Below, piece by piece: positions 32,649 to 43,137 of a stretch of DNA of 64,000 bases. The notes under the pieces were generated by a model. That model was not told where the DNA came from. It did not search any database and saw only the letters and a program-made list of their open reading frames with translations. How positions within the stretch are numbered: the stretch's first letter is position 1; every line of letters begins with the position of its first letter. Position numbers and translations under genes: made by a program. The stretch is from DASSJT01 sp963715025 (lineage in GTDB: Bacteria > Actinomycetota > Actinomycetes > Actinomycetales > Dermatophilaceae). The DNA lies in NCBI GenBank assembly GCA_963715025.1, contig CAVQQQ010000003.1:248001-312000 (forward strand), in the 5' to 3' direction.

Positions 32649-34700
32649 TCACCGGCGAAGGCAGACCAGTTTGGCGTTCCTCGCAGCTACGCGGTAGCCG
32701 AGGCCCTTCAAGAGGTCGACCGCCCGACCCCGTTGGGGGCCGACACAGGCAGTGTCGACGCTGAGCGCACGCAGGGGACCGGCCACAACGTCGGCCGACG
32801 GTGTCCTGCTGTCCACGAAGGTCTGCAGTGCCAGCCGATCCTGCGCCCGGGCGGCCGGGATACCGGCGTAGATGCTGAGGTAGAACGTGCGCGCGGAAAC
32901 GGGATGCACGTCGACGGACATGTCGGCCAGGACGCGGGACGTGTCCCAGGGCGCGAGCACGACATCACCCGGCTTCGAGACCTTCAGCGCGAGGCGAGCC
33001 GAGGCCTCCGCGCCTGGTGGAGTCTTCCAGTCAACCGGGGCAACCCACCGCGCCCCGTTCGCCGGGGATCCGATCCAGCTGCCACCGCCGGCGACCGGCA
33101 GTAATGCCGCCACAGCGCCGACTGCGGCCGCGACCACCGATCGACCGCGCAGTGGCACCAGTGCCGCGGCGGAAACCAGACCGGCGACGAGCAGGGGCAC
33201 GGGAACGACCCACCACATGCGCCACACCACGCTGCTGACGCCTGCCGAGCTGGAGACCATCTTCGTCACGGGGGGAAGGAGCGCCACCGCGGCGGCTAGC
33301 ACGACCGCGACGACGGTCGTGCGCGCTGCACGTGACTGCAGCCCCAGCCAGCCCAGCGCTGTGGCCAGCAGGGTGGCCACGAGCACACCGCCATGTCCTG
33401 GCACGGCGACGAGCGGGTCAAGATACGGGGACGCCCCGATAGCGCGCAGCGAAGCTGCTCCTGAGGATGCTGCAACGTCGGCCGCTGCCGGTGTTCGAGA
33501 CTCCTTCGCCGGGGCGAGGAAGATGATCACGAACCCGCAGACGGCCGGGTAGACAAGTGCCGCGACGAGTCCAGCGGCGCGGCGGACACCCGATGCGAGG
33601 TAGGCGCCCACGATCAGGCCCCCGAGCAGCACCGGGACGAGGAACACCGCGGTGTTGCTTGCGCCCACGGCAGCCACGACGGCGAGGAACGTGAGGATCG
33701 CCCTCCGGCTGCCGCCGCGCCGGATGTAGTCGATGGCGCAGGCCGTGAGCAGCGGGATGGCGACGGTGGCCAGCACACTCTTGCCCTGCCACATTCGGAC
33801 GGCGAAGAAGTTGCCGAAGGAGGCGCCGGACCCGGACATGAGGAGGAAGACCACGGCGGCGGAGAGTCCCAGGGGAGCCAGCCTGAGCCGGCATACCTGC
33901 ACCAGCCAGGTCAGCGAGAGCACGGCGAGCGCGGTGAGCACCGGCGTCATCACGACGTATGTGAACGAGCCGGCCGATGTACCAGTGAGCCGGCTCACCG
34001 TCCCCAGGAGGGCCTCGATGCTGTGGACTGGGGGAGTGTGCGAAGCGGGAGCGGGGAAGACCTGGTCGCTGATCATCGTGTCGCGGAGGGGGAAAGTGCC
34101 GCGATCGGCCACCCACTCGCTGAGGTTGACGAAGTAGGCGTCATCTCCGTCGGGGCGCGCCAGGACGCTGCTGAGCACTCCACATACGAGGGCCCAAGAC
34201 CAGCCGGTCAGCCAGAGACCCGGCGCCGCCTCTGGGGCCCCAATCGGCTCAGGGCGAGACAATGAGACCTCGTTGAGGCGGCGCGCCAGCAGTCTCTCGA
34301 GGACGAGATAGCCTGCGGCCCCGACGGCCAGTACGCCGACCGCCAGTCCGCGATAGTCGAGCAGGGCAAGAGCCAGGACGAGGAAGCCGACCACCAAAGC
34401 GCCCACGGTGAGCCTGCTGTCGCTGAGTCGGTCAGCCTCGGACCAAGCGTCCGAGGATCCCGGCTGCACGAGGATGGCGATGATGGCGGTCACGGTCACG
34501 CCGACCGCGAGGGTGGGCGCTGCGCCCAGCTTGACCACGAGGGCTAGCTGGTAGGTCAGCGTCCAGGCCGCGAAGAAGATCACGATGAGGCGCAGCCCGG
34601 TTCGGGTACCACGCTCCAAGGCACCCAAGGCGGTCGCACGGACGTCGGCCGGGGCGGCCCGACGGCTGGTGTCCGAATGCCCCAGGTCGATGCCAGTCAC
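32649..34700 (-). CDS. Polytopic membrane protein, GT-C glycosyltransferase-like
   Basis: The 683-residue product has about 13 hydrophobic helices and a C-terminal extracytoplasmic domain (~560-683). The first large external loop holds PDGDDAYFVNLSEW (about residues 175-190), an acidic pair where GT-C enzymes keep catalytic aspartates. The C-terminal part (LAPWDTSRVLADM) resembles the periplasmic tail of such transferases. The GTG at 34698-34700 overlaps the stop of the GT2/TagF gene as GTGA, placing it in the polymer operon. A sugar-decorating role outside the membrane is inferred. Confidence 0.75.
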   Translation of the reverse strand: MTGIDLGHSDTSRRAAPADVRATALGALERGTRTGLRLIVIFFAAWTLTYQLALVVKLGAAPTLAVGVTVTAIIAILVQPGSSDAWSEADRLSDSRLTVGALVVGFLVLALALLDYRGLAVGVLAVGAAGYLVLERLLARRLNEVSLSRPEPIGAPEAAPGLWLTGWSWALVCGVLSSVLARPDGDDAYFVNLSEWVADRGTFPLRDTMISDQVFPAPASHTPPVHSIEALLGTVSRLTGTSAGSFTYVVMTPVLTALAVLSLTWLVQVCRLRLAPLGLSAAVVFLLMSGSGASFGNFFAVRMWQGKSVLATVAIPLLTACAIDYIRRGGSRRAILTFLAVVAAVGASNTAVFLVPVLLGGLIVGAYLASGVRRAAGLVAALVYPAVCGFVIIFLAPAKESRTPAAADVAASSGAASLRAIGASPYLDPLVAVPGHGGVLVATLLATALGWLGLQSRAARTTVVAVVLAAAVALLPPVTKMVSSSAGVSSVVWRMWWVVPVPLLVAGLVSAAALVPLRGRSVVAAAVGAVAALLPVAGGGSWIGSPANGARWVAPVDWKTPPGAEASARLALKVSKPGDVVLAPWDTSRVLADMSVDVHPVSARTFYLSIYAGIPAARAQDRLALQTFVDSRTPSADVVAGPLRALSVDTACVGPQRGRAVDLLKGLGYRVAARNAKLVCLRR

Positions 34701-37700
34701 AGAAACCGCTCGATGAATCGTGCGGACGCGCGGCCGTCCTCCAATGACGTGAACCGCTCGCGAAAGGCGTCGTAGCGGGTCGCGAAGGCGCGGGAGACCT
34801 CCTCCACCGACGCGAGGGCGTCCACGACGTCGGCGGAATCGGTCAACAGCGGTCCCGGGGCCTCCTGCTTGAAGTCGAAGTAGAAACCCCGCAGGTGGTC
34901 GCGGTAGGCGTCGAGATCCCACGTGAAGAAGAGCATGGGCCTTCCCGTGTTGGCGAAGTCGAACATGACCGACGAGTAGTCGGTGATGAGGACGTCGGCG
35001 ATGAGGTAGAGGTCACTGATGTCCGGATAGGTCGAGACGTTGCGGATGAAGCCGCCGAAGAGGTCCGCGTCGATGGCAGACCTGACGAGCTGGTGGCCCC
35101 GTATGAGCAGCACGCTGTCGTCGCCGAAGGCCCGGTGCATGCGCTCAAGGTCGAGCTTCATCGTGAACTGGTAGCGGCCGACGGCGTCGAAGTCGTTGTC
35201 GCGCCACGTCGGGGCGTAGAGGATGACGCGCTTGCCGTCAGGCAGCCCCAGCCGCCGACGGGCCGCCGCCCCCCGGGCCTCCCGAACGTCTCCTTGGTAG
35301 AAGATGTCGTTGCGGGGGTAGCCGATCTCGAGGAGCTCGCCGGGGTAGCGGAACGCGCGCCTGAGGATCTCCGTGGAGAACCGGTTGGGCGAGACGAGCG
35401 CGTCCCATTTGGCGACATCGTGGCCGAACTGCACGAGGTAGTTCTTGTTCGCCATCTGAAGGCTGTCGATGTCGAAACCGATGCGTTTCAGGGGCGTCCC
35501 ATGCCACGTCTGTCCGTAGCGCGTGCCCTTCCGCTTGACATAGTGAGGCGGCATCGAGTCGTTGGTGACCAGCCATCTGGCCCTGGCCAGGTGCCGGAAG
35601 TAGGCCCGGCTGCCGGTGAGAACGACCTCCGCGCCGGTGGGCACCTCGACTGAATGGTCGGTGACCGCCCAGACCCTGCGCCGTGGATCGCCCCGGCGCA
35701 CCAACTCCTCGTAGACCGCTCGGGGGTTGTCGGAATACTGCTTGCCCTTCCACGACTCGAACAGCACCGTGTCCTCGACGGGAAGGTGACGCTGGAGCCG
35801 GTAGCCGTACTTGCGGGCCCGCTCGCGGTGGAAGGCTCCCCGGTCCGCGTAGTCGCCTGAGGCGTCGACGAGGAGCTGCAGCTCGTGCCGATCGCTCGAG
35901 CGGAGCGCAAGGCTGACCCCTTCGACCATGCCCGTCTCACCAAGCCGGTCCTCCGCGACGCTGCCGACCCGGACGGCCCGCTGCCGCTGCCCCTCTTCGT
36001 CCGTCGAGACAAACCACTGCCAGAGGCCCGGCGTCAGCCAGCGCAGGACTGGGCTTCCGGGCGTGCCATTGGCGGGCATGAGGAGCGACCATTCCTCACC
36101 GGACGTCTCAACCGGAAGCACGTGGTTGGTGCCGTCGCCAGTCGACAGCACCAGGGCGTTAAGGTCCATGCCGTTGCGGACGCCCGACACGAGCAGGCCT
36201 TCCTCGCGCCACGAGAAGTCCGTGAGCACCGGACCAGGCCTGGTATCCACCAAGATCGCGCCACGGCCATCGTCCTGCTGCACCACGATGCTGCGGCCTC
36301 GCATGGACAGGTACGTGTCTTCCATGTCCGGTGACAGGTCCAGCCCTGCGGACGGCTCGGCGCTGCTGTCCTGGTCGACCTCCGCCAGGCCGAGCTGCCA
36401 CGTCCGATCGCCCAGCGAACTGCTCCGGATCTCCAGCTGGTCGGCGTGCACGGTGGCGGTCGCAGTGCCCCCGGTCCCCTCGAAGGGAACCACGAGGGCG
36501 TGGAGCGAGTCGGTGCGCCGGAGGTACAGGGCCGCGCGCTGGTCCGCCGGTCCCATCCAGCGGATGGTGAAGGAGACCGCGTCGTCGACACGGGCCACCC
36601 GCTCGAGCACGGCCGGGACCCGCCGCACGGATATCACGAAGCTACGGCCGTCGAACCCGGGCACAGCGAGCTCGCCCGGGGCGACGAAAGCCCTCCGAGG
36701 GTGACGCCCTCGACCAAAGTCGGGATTGCCGACGCTCGTGCCACGACGCGCGGCCGGCGCGGCCACTTGGGCGACCAGGTCGAACCGGGCAGCCTGCTCG
36801 CTCTCGCCCAGGGCGAGCTGGCGCGCTGCGACGCGTGCGACGAAGCCGGCGGCGTCGTAGGAGACCGGCGCACCCGCGCTTGCGGTGAGGTCCGGACGGT
36901 GTTGCCGCCGCGCATGCACGACCTGCCGACGGTCCTGCTTGGCGTCAAGCCGCCGCAGCTGGAAGCGACGGACCGACGAGAGCCCTCTGGCCTCCGAGAC
37001 CCGCGAGATGAACGCGTGGCCGTCCACCATCAGGTCGCCGCCTTGCCACCACACGTCGCGGATACCAGTGCGGAGTGGCTGGCTGCGAGTCACCTCGTAG
37101 ACCTCCGCCGGGATGCCCTTCTCCGGGTCCCCCCGGAACGGCAGGTCGGCGAACAACCGCAACCCGGACCGAACGAATCGGTAGCGGTTGGCCGGTGAGC
37201 GGTAGAAGTCTTGGAGCTCACGCAGCTCGTCGAGCATGTCGTGCTCGATGAGGTGGTACTGGAGGCGTCTCAATGGCGCGAGGTCCGACACCGACGTGAC
37301 CGGCACTCGCCGAAGGTAGGACCTGGCCTGGACCAGGACCTCCTCCTGAAATTCCGCGTCACCTTCGTGCAGCACGTCGAGGAACAGCGGGATGTCGAAG
37401 GTCAGCACCTTGCGGTCGTGCAGAACCTTCCCCGCGCGGTCCCCCGTGCGACCCAAGAAGTCGTCGACCGCGCTGACGGCAGCCATGCGGTCGACGAGGT
37501 TCTTCTTCTCGGAGCGTCGCTGCGTGATGGACTGCTCCGCAGTCTGCCGTTCTCGCCAGAGATAGACGGGGTCCTCGAGGACGTCCACAGAGGTGGCCAG
37601 GAAGTGTGCCGGCAGCGTGAGTGGGATGTCCTCGTAATAGACCCCCTCGGGGAAGCGGAGGGCGTGTTCCTTGAGGAAAGCCGTGCGGTAGATCTTGTTC

Positions 37701-38173
37701 CACGCCGTTGTGTCGAAGATCAGTGAGGGCTCCTCCCGGATGTGGGTTCGCATCCGGGTTCCTACGATGGCCCTGCGGTGCAAGGGCGACGTGAACGTTC
37801 GCGCTCCGTCGAAGCGCAGCACTCCTCCGGACACCATGTCCGAGCCGCTCTCGCGAACGGCGTGGAGCATCAGCTCGTACGCGTCCCTCGGAACAAGGTC
37901 GTCGGAGTCGACAAAGGCCACGTATTCAGCCGTTGCCCGGTCGAGGCCGGTGTTCCTCGCCCTGCCAAGGCCTCCGTTGTCCACGTGCACGGTCGACCAG
38001 TCGTCGCGGCCCGCCGCGAAGTCCTCCGCGAGCTGGCCCGAGCCATCGGTCGACCCGTCGTCGATCAGGATGACCTCGAGGTCGTCGAGCGTCTGCGCCG
38101 CGAGCGACTCCAGGCACGCAACCAGGTAGTCGCTCACGTTGTAGATGGGGACCACCACACTCAATGAGGGCAT
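34697..38173 (-). CDS. Bifunctional family 2 glycosyltransferase / CDP-glycerol glycerophosphotransferase (TagF-like)
   Basis: This 1158-residue enzyme begins with a GT2 domain (SVVVPIYNVSDYL; LIDDGSTDGS near 37-46; FVDSDD at 87-92) covering ~1-240. A long central region (~400-780) with beta-rich, weakly conserved sequence follows. The C-terminal ~380 residues are a CDP-glycerol glycerophosphotransferase: TWHGTPLK (about 886), LYAPTWR (about 986) and TDYSSVMFDF (about 1063). TagF-type enzymes polymerise glycerol- or ribitol-phosphate on the wall teichoic acid primer. The fusion suggests that one protein adds both a sugar and a polyol phosphate, building a sugar-polyol phosphate repeat. A leader with GAAAGGA precedes the ATG. 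Confidence 0.9.
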   Translation of the reverse strand: MPSLSVVVPIYNVSDYLVACLESLAAQTLDDLEVILIDDGSTDGSGQLAEDFAAGRDDWSTVHVDNGGLGRARNTGLDRATAEYVAFVDSDDLVPRDAYELMLHAVRESGSDMVSGGVLRFDGARTFTSPLHRRAIVGTRMRTHIREEPSLIFDTTAWNKIYRTAFLKEHALRFPEGVYYEDIPLTLPAHFLATSVDVLEDPVYLWRERQTAEQSITQRRSEKKNLVDRMAAVSAVDDFLGRTGDRAGKVLHDRKVLTFDIPLFLDVLHEGDAEFQEEVLVQARSYLRRVPVTSVSDLAPLRRLQYHLIEHDMLDELRELQDFYRSPANRYRFVRSGLRLFADLPFRGDPEKGIPAEVYEVTRSQPLRTGIRDVWWQGGDLMVDGHAFISRVSEARGLSSVRRFQLRRLDAKQDRRQVVHARRQHRPDLTASAGAPVSYDAAGFVARVAARQLALGESEQAARFDLVAQVAAPAARRGTSVGNPDFGRGRHPRRAFVAPGELAVPGFDGRSFVISVRRVPAVLERVARVDDAVSFTIRWMGPADQRAALYLRRTDSLHALVVPFEGTGGTATATVHADQLEIRSSSLGDRTWQLGLAEVDQDSSAEPSAGLDLSPDMEDTYLSMRGRSIVVQQDDGRGAILVDTRPGPVLTDFSWREEGLLVSGVRNGMDLNALVLSTGDGTNHVLPVETSGEEWSLLMPANGTPGSPVLRWLTPGLWQWFVSTDEEGQRQRAVRVGSVAEDRLGETGMVEGVSLALRSSDRHELQLLVDASGDYADRGAFHRERARKYGYRLQRHLPVEDTVLFESWKGKQYSDNPRAVYEELVRRGDPRRRVWAVTDHSVEVPTGAEVVLTGSRAYFRHLARARWLVTNDSMPPHYVKRKGTRYGQTWHGTPLKRIGFDIDSLQMANKNYLVQFGHDVAKWDALVSPNRFSTEILRRAFRYPGELLEIGYPRNDIFYQGDVREARGAAARRRLGLPDGKRVILYAPTWRDNDFDAVGRYQFTMKLDLERMHRAFGDDSVLLIRGHQLVRSAIDADLFGGFIRNVSTYPDISDLYLIADVLITDYSSVMFDFANTGRPMLFFTWDLDAYRDHLRGFYFDFKQEAPGPLLTDSADVVDALASVEEVSRAFATRYDAFRERFTSLEDGRASARFIERFL

Positions 38174-38349
38174 CAGGGGCGGATCCTTTCATCGGACGTC
38201 GGGTGCGGGCGGGGCTCGTGCCAGGGCCGCGGCAACTCGGGAGGTGATCCCATGGATCGTATGGGCAGTTCAGCGACTGACCCGAACCGGGCACACCTAG
38301 AAGGCGCGCTGCGGAGCCTTGAGGGTGCAGCAGCCGCACCTCTGCCGCA

Positions 38350-40935
38350 TCAATCGGCGCCGATGGCGCGGTAGAAATCGCTCAGCGCCTGCTGGTTATA
38401 GGCCACGGGGTCGAAGGAAGGGTTGGGCACCTCCCCGCGCAGAGCCGCCCGCATTCCCTCCGCCAGCGCGTCGACGTCACGGTCGACGACCAGGCCGACA
38501 CCCTCGGCCAGTGCCCCGCGGACCGAGCCGAAGGCAGTGGCCACCACCGGAAGGCCGAGAACGCGCGCCTCGAGGATGACCATGGGCTGACCCTCGTAGT
38601 CACTCGACAGCACGAACACGTCACAGCAGGCCATCACGGCCCAGGGATTGGCCTGGAGTCCCGCGAAGGTGACCGCGTGACCGATCGCGAGATCGGCCAC
38701 AACCTGGTGGAGGTGCTGTTCGAGTGGTCCGGACCCGATAACCACGAGAGCAGTGTTCGGGTCGTCGGCATGGACCTTGGCGAATGCCCGCACCAGACGC
38801 TCGTGATTCTTCTCCGGCGAGATCCGCCCAGCCGTGACGAACGTTGTGACACCGGGGCGGCGGGGGTTCACCCGCTGCGCGAGACGCCGCTCGATCTCAT
38901 CCCTCAGGTGAGGTATGCCGTGGAGTTCGGCCAGGTCCTCGGCAACCGGCACCTGCCCCGGCGCCGGCTCGAGGACATGGTCGCCCGGCCACAGCGCCAC
39001 GTGACCCTCGACACCGTGAACGGCCCGAAGGATGCGGTCTGCGTCGATCGTGTTGCGGGCCCACGTGAACTTCCCCGGCGCCCCGTACTCCGACAGCCGG
39101 GTAGCGTTGATCTCGCACAAGGCCTCGCTGACCGAGACCAGGTGGTCGTAGAAGCTGTACGAAGAGAAGACCGCTCCGAGGTTGTTCTCGTGGGGCCGGC
39201 GTCCGTCGATCTCACGCATCTGGTCGGCCTTGAGGTCGTTATGCAGCCAGATCGAGCGGCTCTGGGCCGGCCCTTCCGCCATCAGGAACGACCACAGCGG
39301 CGAGTAGCCGCTGAAGTCCACGATGTGGTCGAACCGGCTGTCTCCAAGACAGCGGTACCACTCGTCCCTCAACAGGGCCAACATGACCTCGAGGTCGTGA
39401 GGGGTCAAGGTCGCTCCATGGTTCAGCAAGGCCTTGCGGCGGCGCCGATGCAGCTGGCTAGGCTGGAAATCCCCGATGCGGACGAATCGCCGCACGTGTG
39501 GCGGGATGGCCAGTGCGTTGCGGAAGGGGTCGCGGTCCTGCTTGTAGGTGTAGATGGCCGTGACGTCGAGGCGCGCGGGGTCGATCGAACGCAGCAGGCT
39601 GAGCGCGCTGGTCGTGATGCCGTTGGAGCGCATGCCGCCCAGGTGGATCAACAGCGACGGGCGGCCGTCTCGTCGGGTCTGGCGGACTCGGCCGCCGGTC
39701 TTCCGCCTCACCACGATATCGAGGACGCGCTCGGTGGCATTGCCGTCGTCAAAGGGCGTGAATCGCGTTCGAGCCGCCGCAAAGGCTGTGGCGTGCGTCC
39801 GCAGGGGGTCGTCGACGCTACCGGAACCAATAGCCGCGACGAGGTGGGCTAGCTCCAGGACGGTTTGTGCCCGAGGCCCGGGCAGCTGGTCCTCCGGCAG
39901 GTACAGACCGCGGGAGCTCGCGTAGTCGCTGACATCGGGTGTGAAGAACACGATGGGACGACCGGTGGCCAAGAAGTCGAAGAAGATGCTCGAGTAGTCG
40001 CTGACGAGTACATCCGTGATGCCGAGAATCTCGTTGGTGGCCACATCGTTGGGCACGAGGACTGCGCCCAGCTGTTCGTGGTGGCGGGCAAAGTCGTAGA
40101 CCTGCTGGTGGACCTTGAGCAGGATGCGATGGTCTTCGGGGAGCGCCTCGGACAGGGCCGCGACCGTTGCCGCCAGTTCGGCGACATCGTTGGTCGGCCG
40201 GTAGAAGGACGTACCCCTCCAGGTCGGCGCGTAGAGCACAACCTTGCTGTCCAAGGGCACTGACAGCCCCCGGAGAGCCAGCCGCCGGACCAGGGCGGCC
40301 TTCCCCGCTGGCGTGAGCCGCTGGCGGTCGACGCGTGGATAGCCCTCCTCGATGACCGTGCCCTGGTAGATGTTGTCGAGGCGATAGGCCGACTCGTACA
40401 TCTGCTCCGTCATGAACGGGCTCTGCGACACGAGGTAATCGGCCATCACGAAGTTCCGGACGACGTTGCGGGCGGTGTGCACTCCCTGGGGTTCGTCGTA
40501 GCCCATCGTCTTCAGGGGCGTGCCGTGCCAGGTGTTCAGGTAGATCTGGCCTTCGCGCTTGGAGAATCTGCGGAGGAAATGTGGCGTTGTTGACGAGAAG
40601 CCCTGCGGTGGCCAATTCCTTGAAGTAGCGGGCGGACCGGTACTTCACGAAACGCACCCGCTTGTCTCCGTCGAAGGCCTTCAGCGCGGCCGCCTGCCTG
40701 CGCGGCTCCCTCAGCGCCCAGACATGTGTGAGGTGCTGCTGGGTGGGATCAGCGAGAAGCGCCCGGAAGATCGCCTCCGGGTTGCACAGCATGCCGCTCC
40801 CCGCGAAGGATTCATAGAGGACGGTGTCGCTCTTGATCGGCAGCGTCCTGACGAAGGCGCGCCATTCGGCCGGCGCTACCTGCGACTTGGCGGGCGGTTC
40901 TGAGAAGTTTGACTTGGTCCAGGCATCGGCGCGCT
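38350..40935 (-). pseudogene. Second TagF-like / family 4 glycosyltransferase fusion, frameshifted and N-terminally incomplete
   Basis: From ATG 40506 to 38350 the frame encodes the end of a glycerophosphotransferase domain (VLYAPTWRGTS; VSDYSSIFFDFLATGR) followed by a complete family 4 glycosyltransferase (GRISPEKNHERLVRAF; SSDYEGQPMVILEARVLGLP). Just upstream the catalytic NTWHGTPLKTMG is in the same frame but has no start. The preceding homologous part (VLYESFAGSGMLCNPEAIF; YRSARYFKELATAGLLVNN) is in another frame, so a one-base shift lies near 40575-40590. No start codon for the N-terminus was found before an in-frame stop near 40936. Domain order is the reverse of the intact TagF gene: TagF first, GT second. 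Confidence 0.8.
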
Positions 40936-41050
40936 CTCATCATGTGGGGAGGGACTCCGGATGCGGGGTGCAGGGGACGGCTCACTAGACTACGGTGTCG
41001 CGGTCGCGCGCCCCCTGCGGCCCGCTCTCCCCTGTCGGAGCAGAATCCTC

Positions 41051-43137
41051 GTGCTCACACCTGGCGTCACCGGCTGGAGCGACGTGGCTCCTGTGCTGGT
41101 CTGATCGCTATCGCCGTGCTCTTCGTCCCCGGAGTCGTGAGCGCGCGCCTGACCGGGATTCCGTGGTTCAGTGCACTGGGTATCGCGGCCCGTGCTCAGC
41201 ACCACGATCGTCGTCGCCGGGGGCGTCGTGGCCGGAGCAGCCGGGCAGCCATGGGGGCTTGCGGCACTCTCGGCGACCACGGCGCGTGGTCTGGCCCACG
41301 GGCAGATCCTACCGGACGCTCTGCTTCGTGGGGACGGTGCGCCCGGCGCTCGAGGCAACCCCGGACGACTGGGGACTCTTCCGACCGGGGCCGGCCCGCA
41401 CGCACCGAGGCCGGGACTGCGCCGGGCGGCGATGGACCGACTCGGGCAAGGGCGTCCACATCCGGCTTCTCGAGTGGGTTGTGCTGGCGGCTCGCTGGCA
41501 TGCACGCAATCGCGGTCGCAGTCGTTCTGGTGCAGGTTTCCGGCTCGCCGGAGGCCTTCCCCCAGCATCCCGACACGATCTTCCACCTGGGCACGGCCCA
41601 GTGGATGGCTGAGCACCGGGACGTCTCAGTCCTCCACGCCTCCGGCTTCATGTCGGCAACCGGCACCGGCGCGTACCCTGCGGCCTTCCACGCCATGACG
41701 GCAACGGTGACCATGCTCATCGCCGGGTTCCCGCGTCGTGGCTATGTCGTGCTTCGTTCTGATCGCCGCAGGCGTGGCCTGGCCCGTCGCCCTGGTGGTG
41801 CTGGCCCGCACCCTCTTCGGCGCCTCGCCCGTCGGTGACGCTCAGCGCCGCGGCCAGCAGCGTGCTGTTCACCGCCTTTCCGTTCATGCTGATGGGCTTC
41901 GGGGTGCTCTGGCCCAACCTCTTCGGCCAGGTGCTTCTGCCGGCCGCTCTCGCCCTGGGCGCCGCGGTCCTCGCGCCCCTCATGCCGGTCGCTGATCCGG
42001 TCCTCAGCCCCAGTAGAGCCGGGCTCGTTCTGCTCGCGGCTCTTCCTGGCCTGACCGTCGCGCATCCCAATGCCCTGCTGACCTTCATGCACCTCGGCTT
42101 GTTCGCAACCGTCGGTGCCCTCGGCGCCGCCGCATGGCGCCGACGCCGGGCGAGCACCGCGCAGGCGTGGCTGCTCGCGGCTGCAGCGGCTGTGCTCCCG
42201 CTTGCGTTCGCCGTCGGCTTGACCGCCGCGCGGCCGGAATCCATGGTCGATTACCGGGAGACCCGGGCCCGAGCTCGACACCCGTGCCGCGCTCGTCGAC
42301 ACGCTGATCTTCGCGCCCCGGGACGCCGGCTCGCTTACCGTGCTCGACCGTGATCGTCGGTCTCGGCGGCCTCATCGTGCTCGTCAAGCATCGCAGCGCC
42401 GTTGGGTGCCGGTGTCGACCGGTCTACTTCGCGACGCTGTTCTTCCTCAACGTGGCGGTGGACACACCCTGGGCGCGCTACTTCACGTGGCCCTGGTACA
42501 ACAATGCCGTCCGCTCGCGGCCGTCGGCGTGCTGCCTGCGGCCCTGCTGGTTGCGGCGGCATTCAGTTGGGCGGCGAGCGACAAGTCGAGCCGTATCGCC
42601 CGCCGCTGGCGGCTGACCGAAATCGTCGCATCGGCGCTCGTGTCGGCGCTCTTCCTGGGCTAACGCTCGGCTATGTGGGGGTTCACAAGCGATGGCTGAA
42701 CCCGTTCTTCCACCCCGACCAGTCGCATTCGTGGGCCAGTCCGGCGGAGCTGGCCGCGCCCTGTACGCAATTCGGCAAGATGATCCCTACCGACGCCGTG
42801 ACGGCCGCGAACCCATGGAATGGTGGCACCTATCTCTATGTGGTGAGTGGACGACGGCTGCTCGTCCCCACCGAGAAGGGGCTCAGCAAGGGGGATCGCG
42901 ATGTTCTTGGCCGCGACCCTCGACCGGCCGGCGAGGATCCGCTTCGTGTGCGAGGCCGCACGCCGCCAGCACGTCGAATACGCGATTGTCGGAGGGAAGC
43001 CGTTCGCCTGGGCGACTGGCCAATCCCTAGCGCACTACCACGGTTTCGACGCGGTTGCCCACTCGCCGGCCTTCACTCCAGTGGCCCACGCCGGCCCGTA
43101 CACCCTCTACCGTCTGACCCGCTGCGCTGCGGGCTAG
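41051..43137 (+). pseudogene. DUF6541-like multi-pass membrane protein, many frameshifts
   Basis: Conserved-looking pieces of one ~690-residue membrane protein follow each other in order but in changing frames: GTG 41051 with LTPGVTGWSDVAPVLV, then LIAIAVLFVPGVVSARLTG, VLSTTIVVAGGVVAG, DTIFHLGTAQWMAEHRDVS, GVAWPVALVVLARTLF, SVLFTAFPFMLMGFGVLWP, YFATLFFLNVAVDTPWARY, ALLVAAAFSWAASDKSS, HKRWLNPFFHPDQSHSW, and finally FLAATLDRPARIRFVCEA to a stop at 43137. At least eight shifts are needed. The FHLGTAQWMAE and YPAAFHAMTA region and the PGVV start suggest the DUF6541/GT-C type. It diverges from the broken TagF gene and shares its stop tetranucleotide with the convergent GT2 gene. Confidence 0.75.

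Noticed and set aside
40909..43137. Separate small genes on the plus strand
   Set aside because: The pieces join in order to one membrane protein when frames are changed, so they are fragments of one broken gene.
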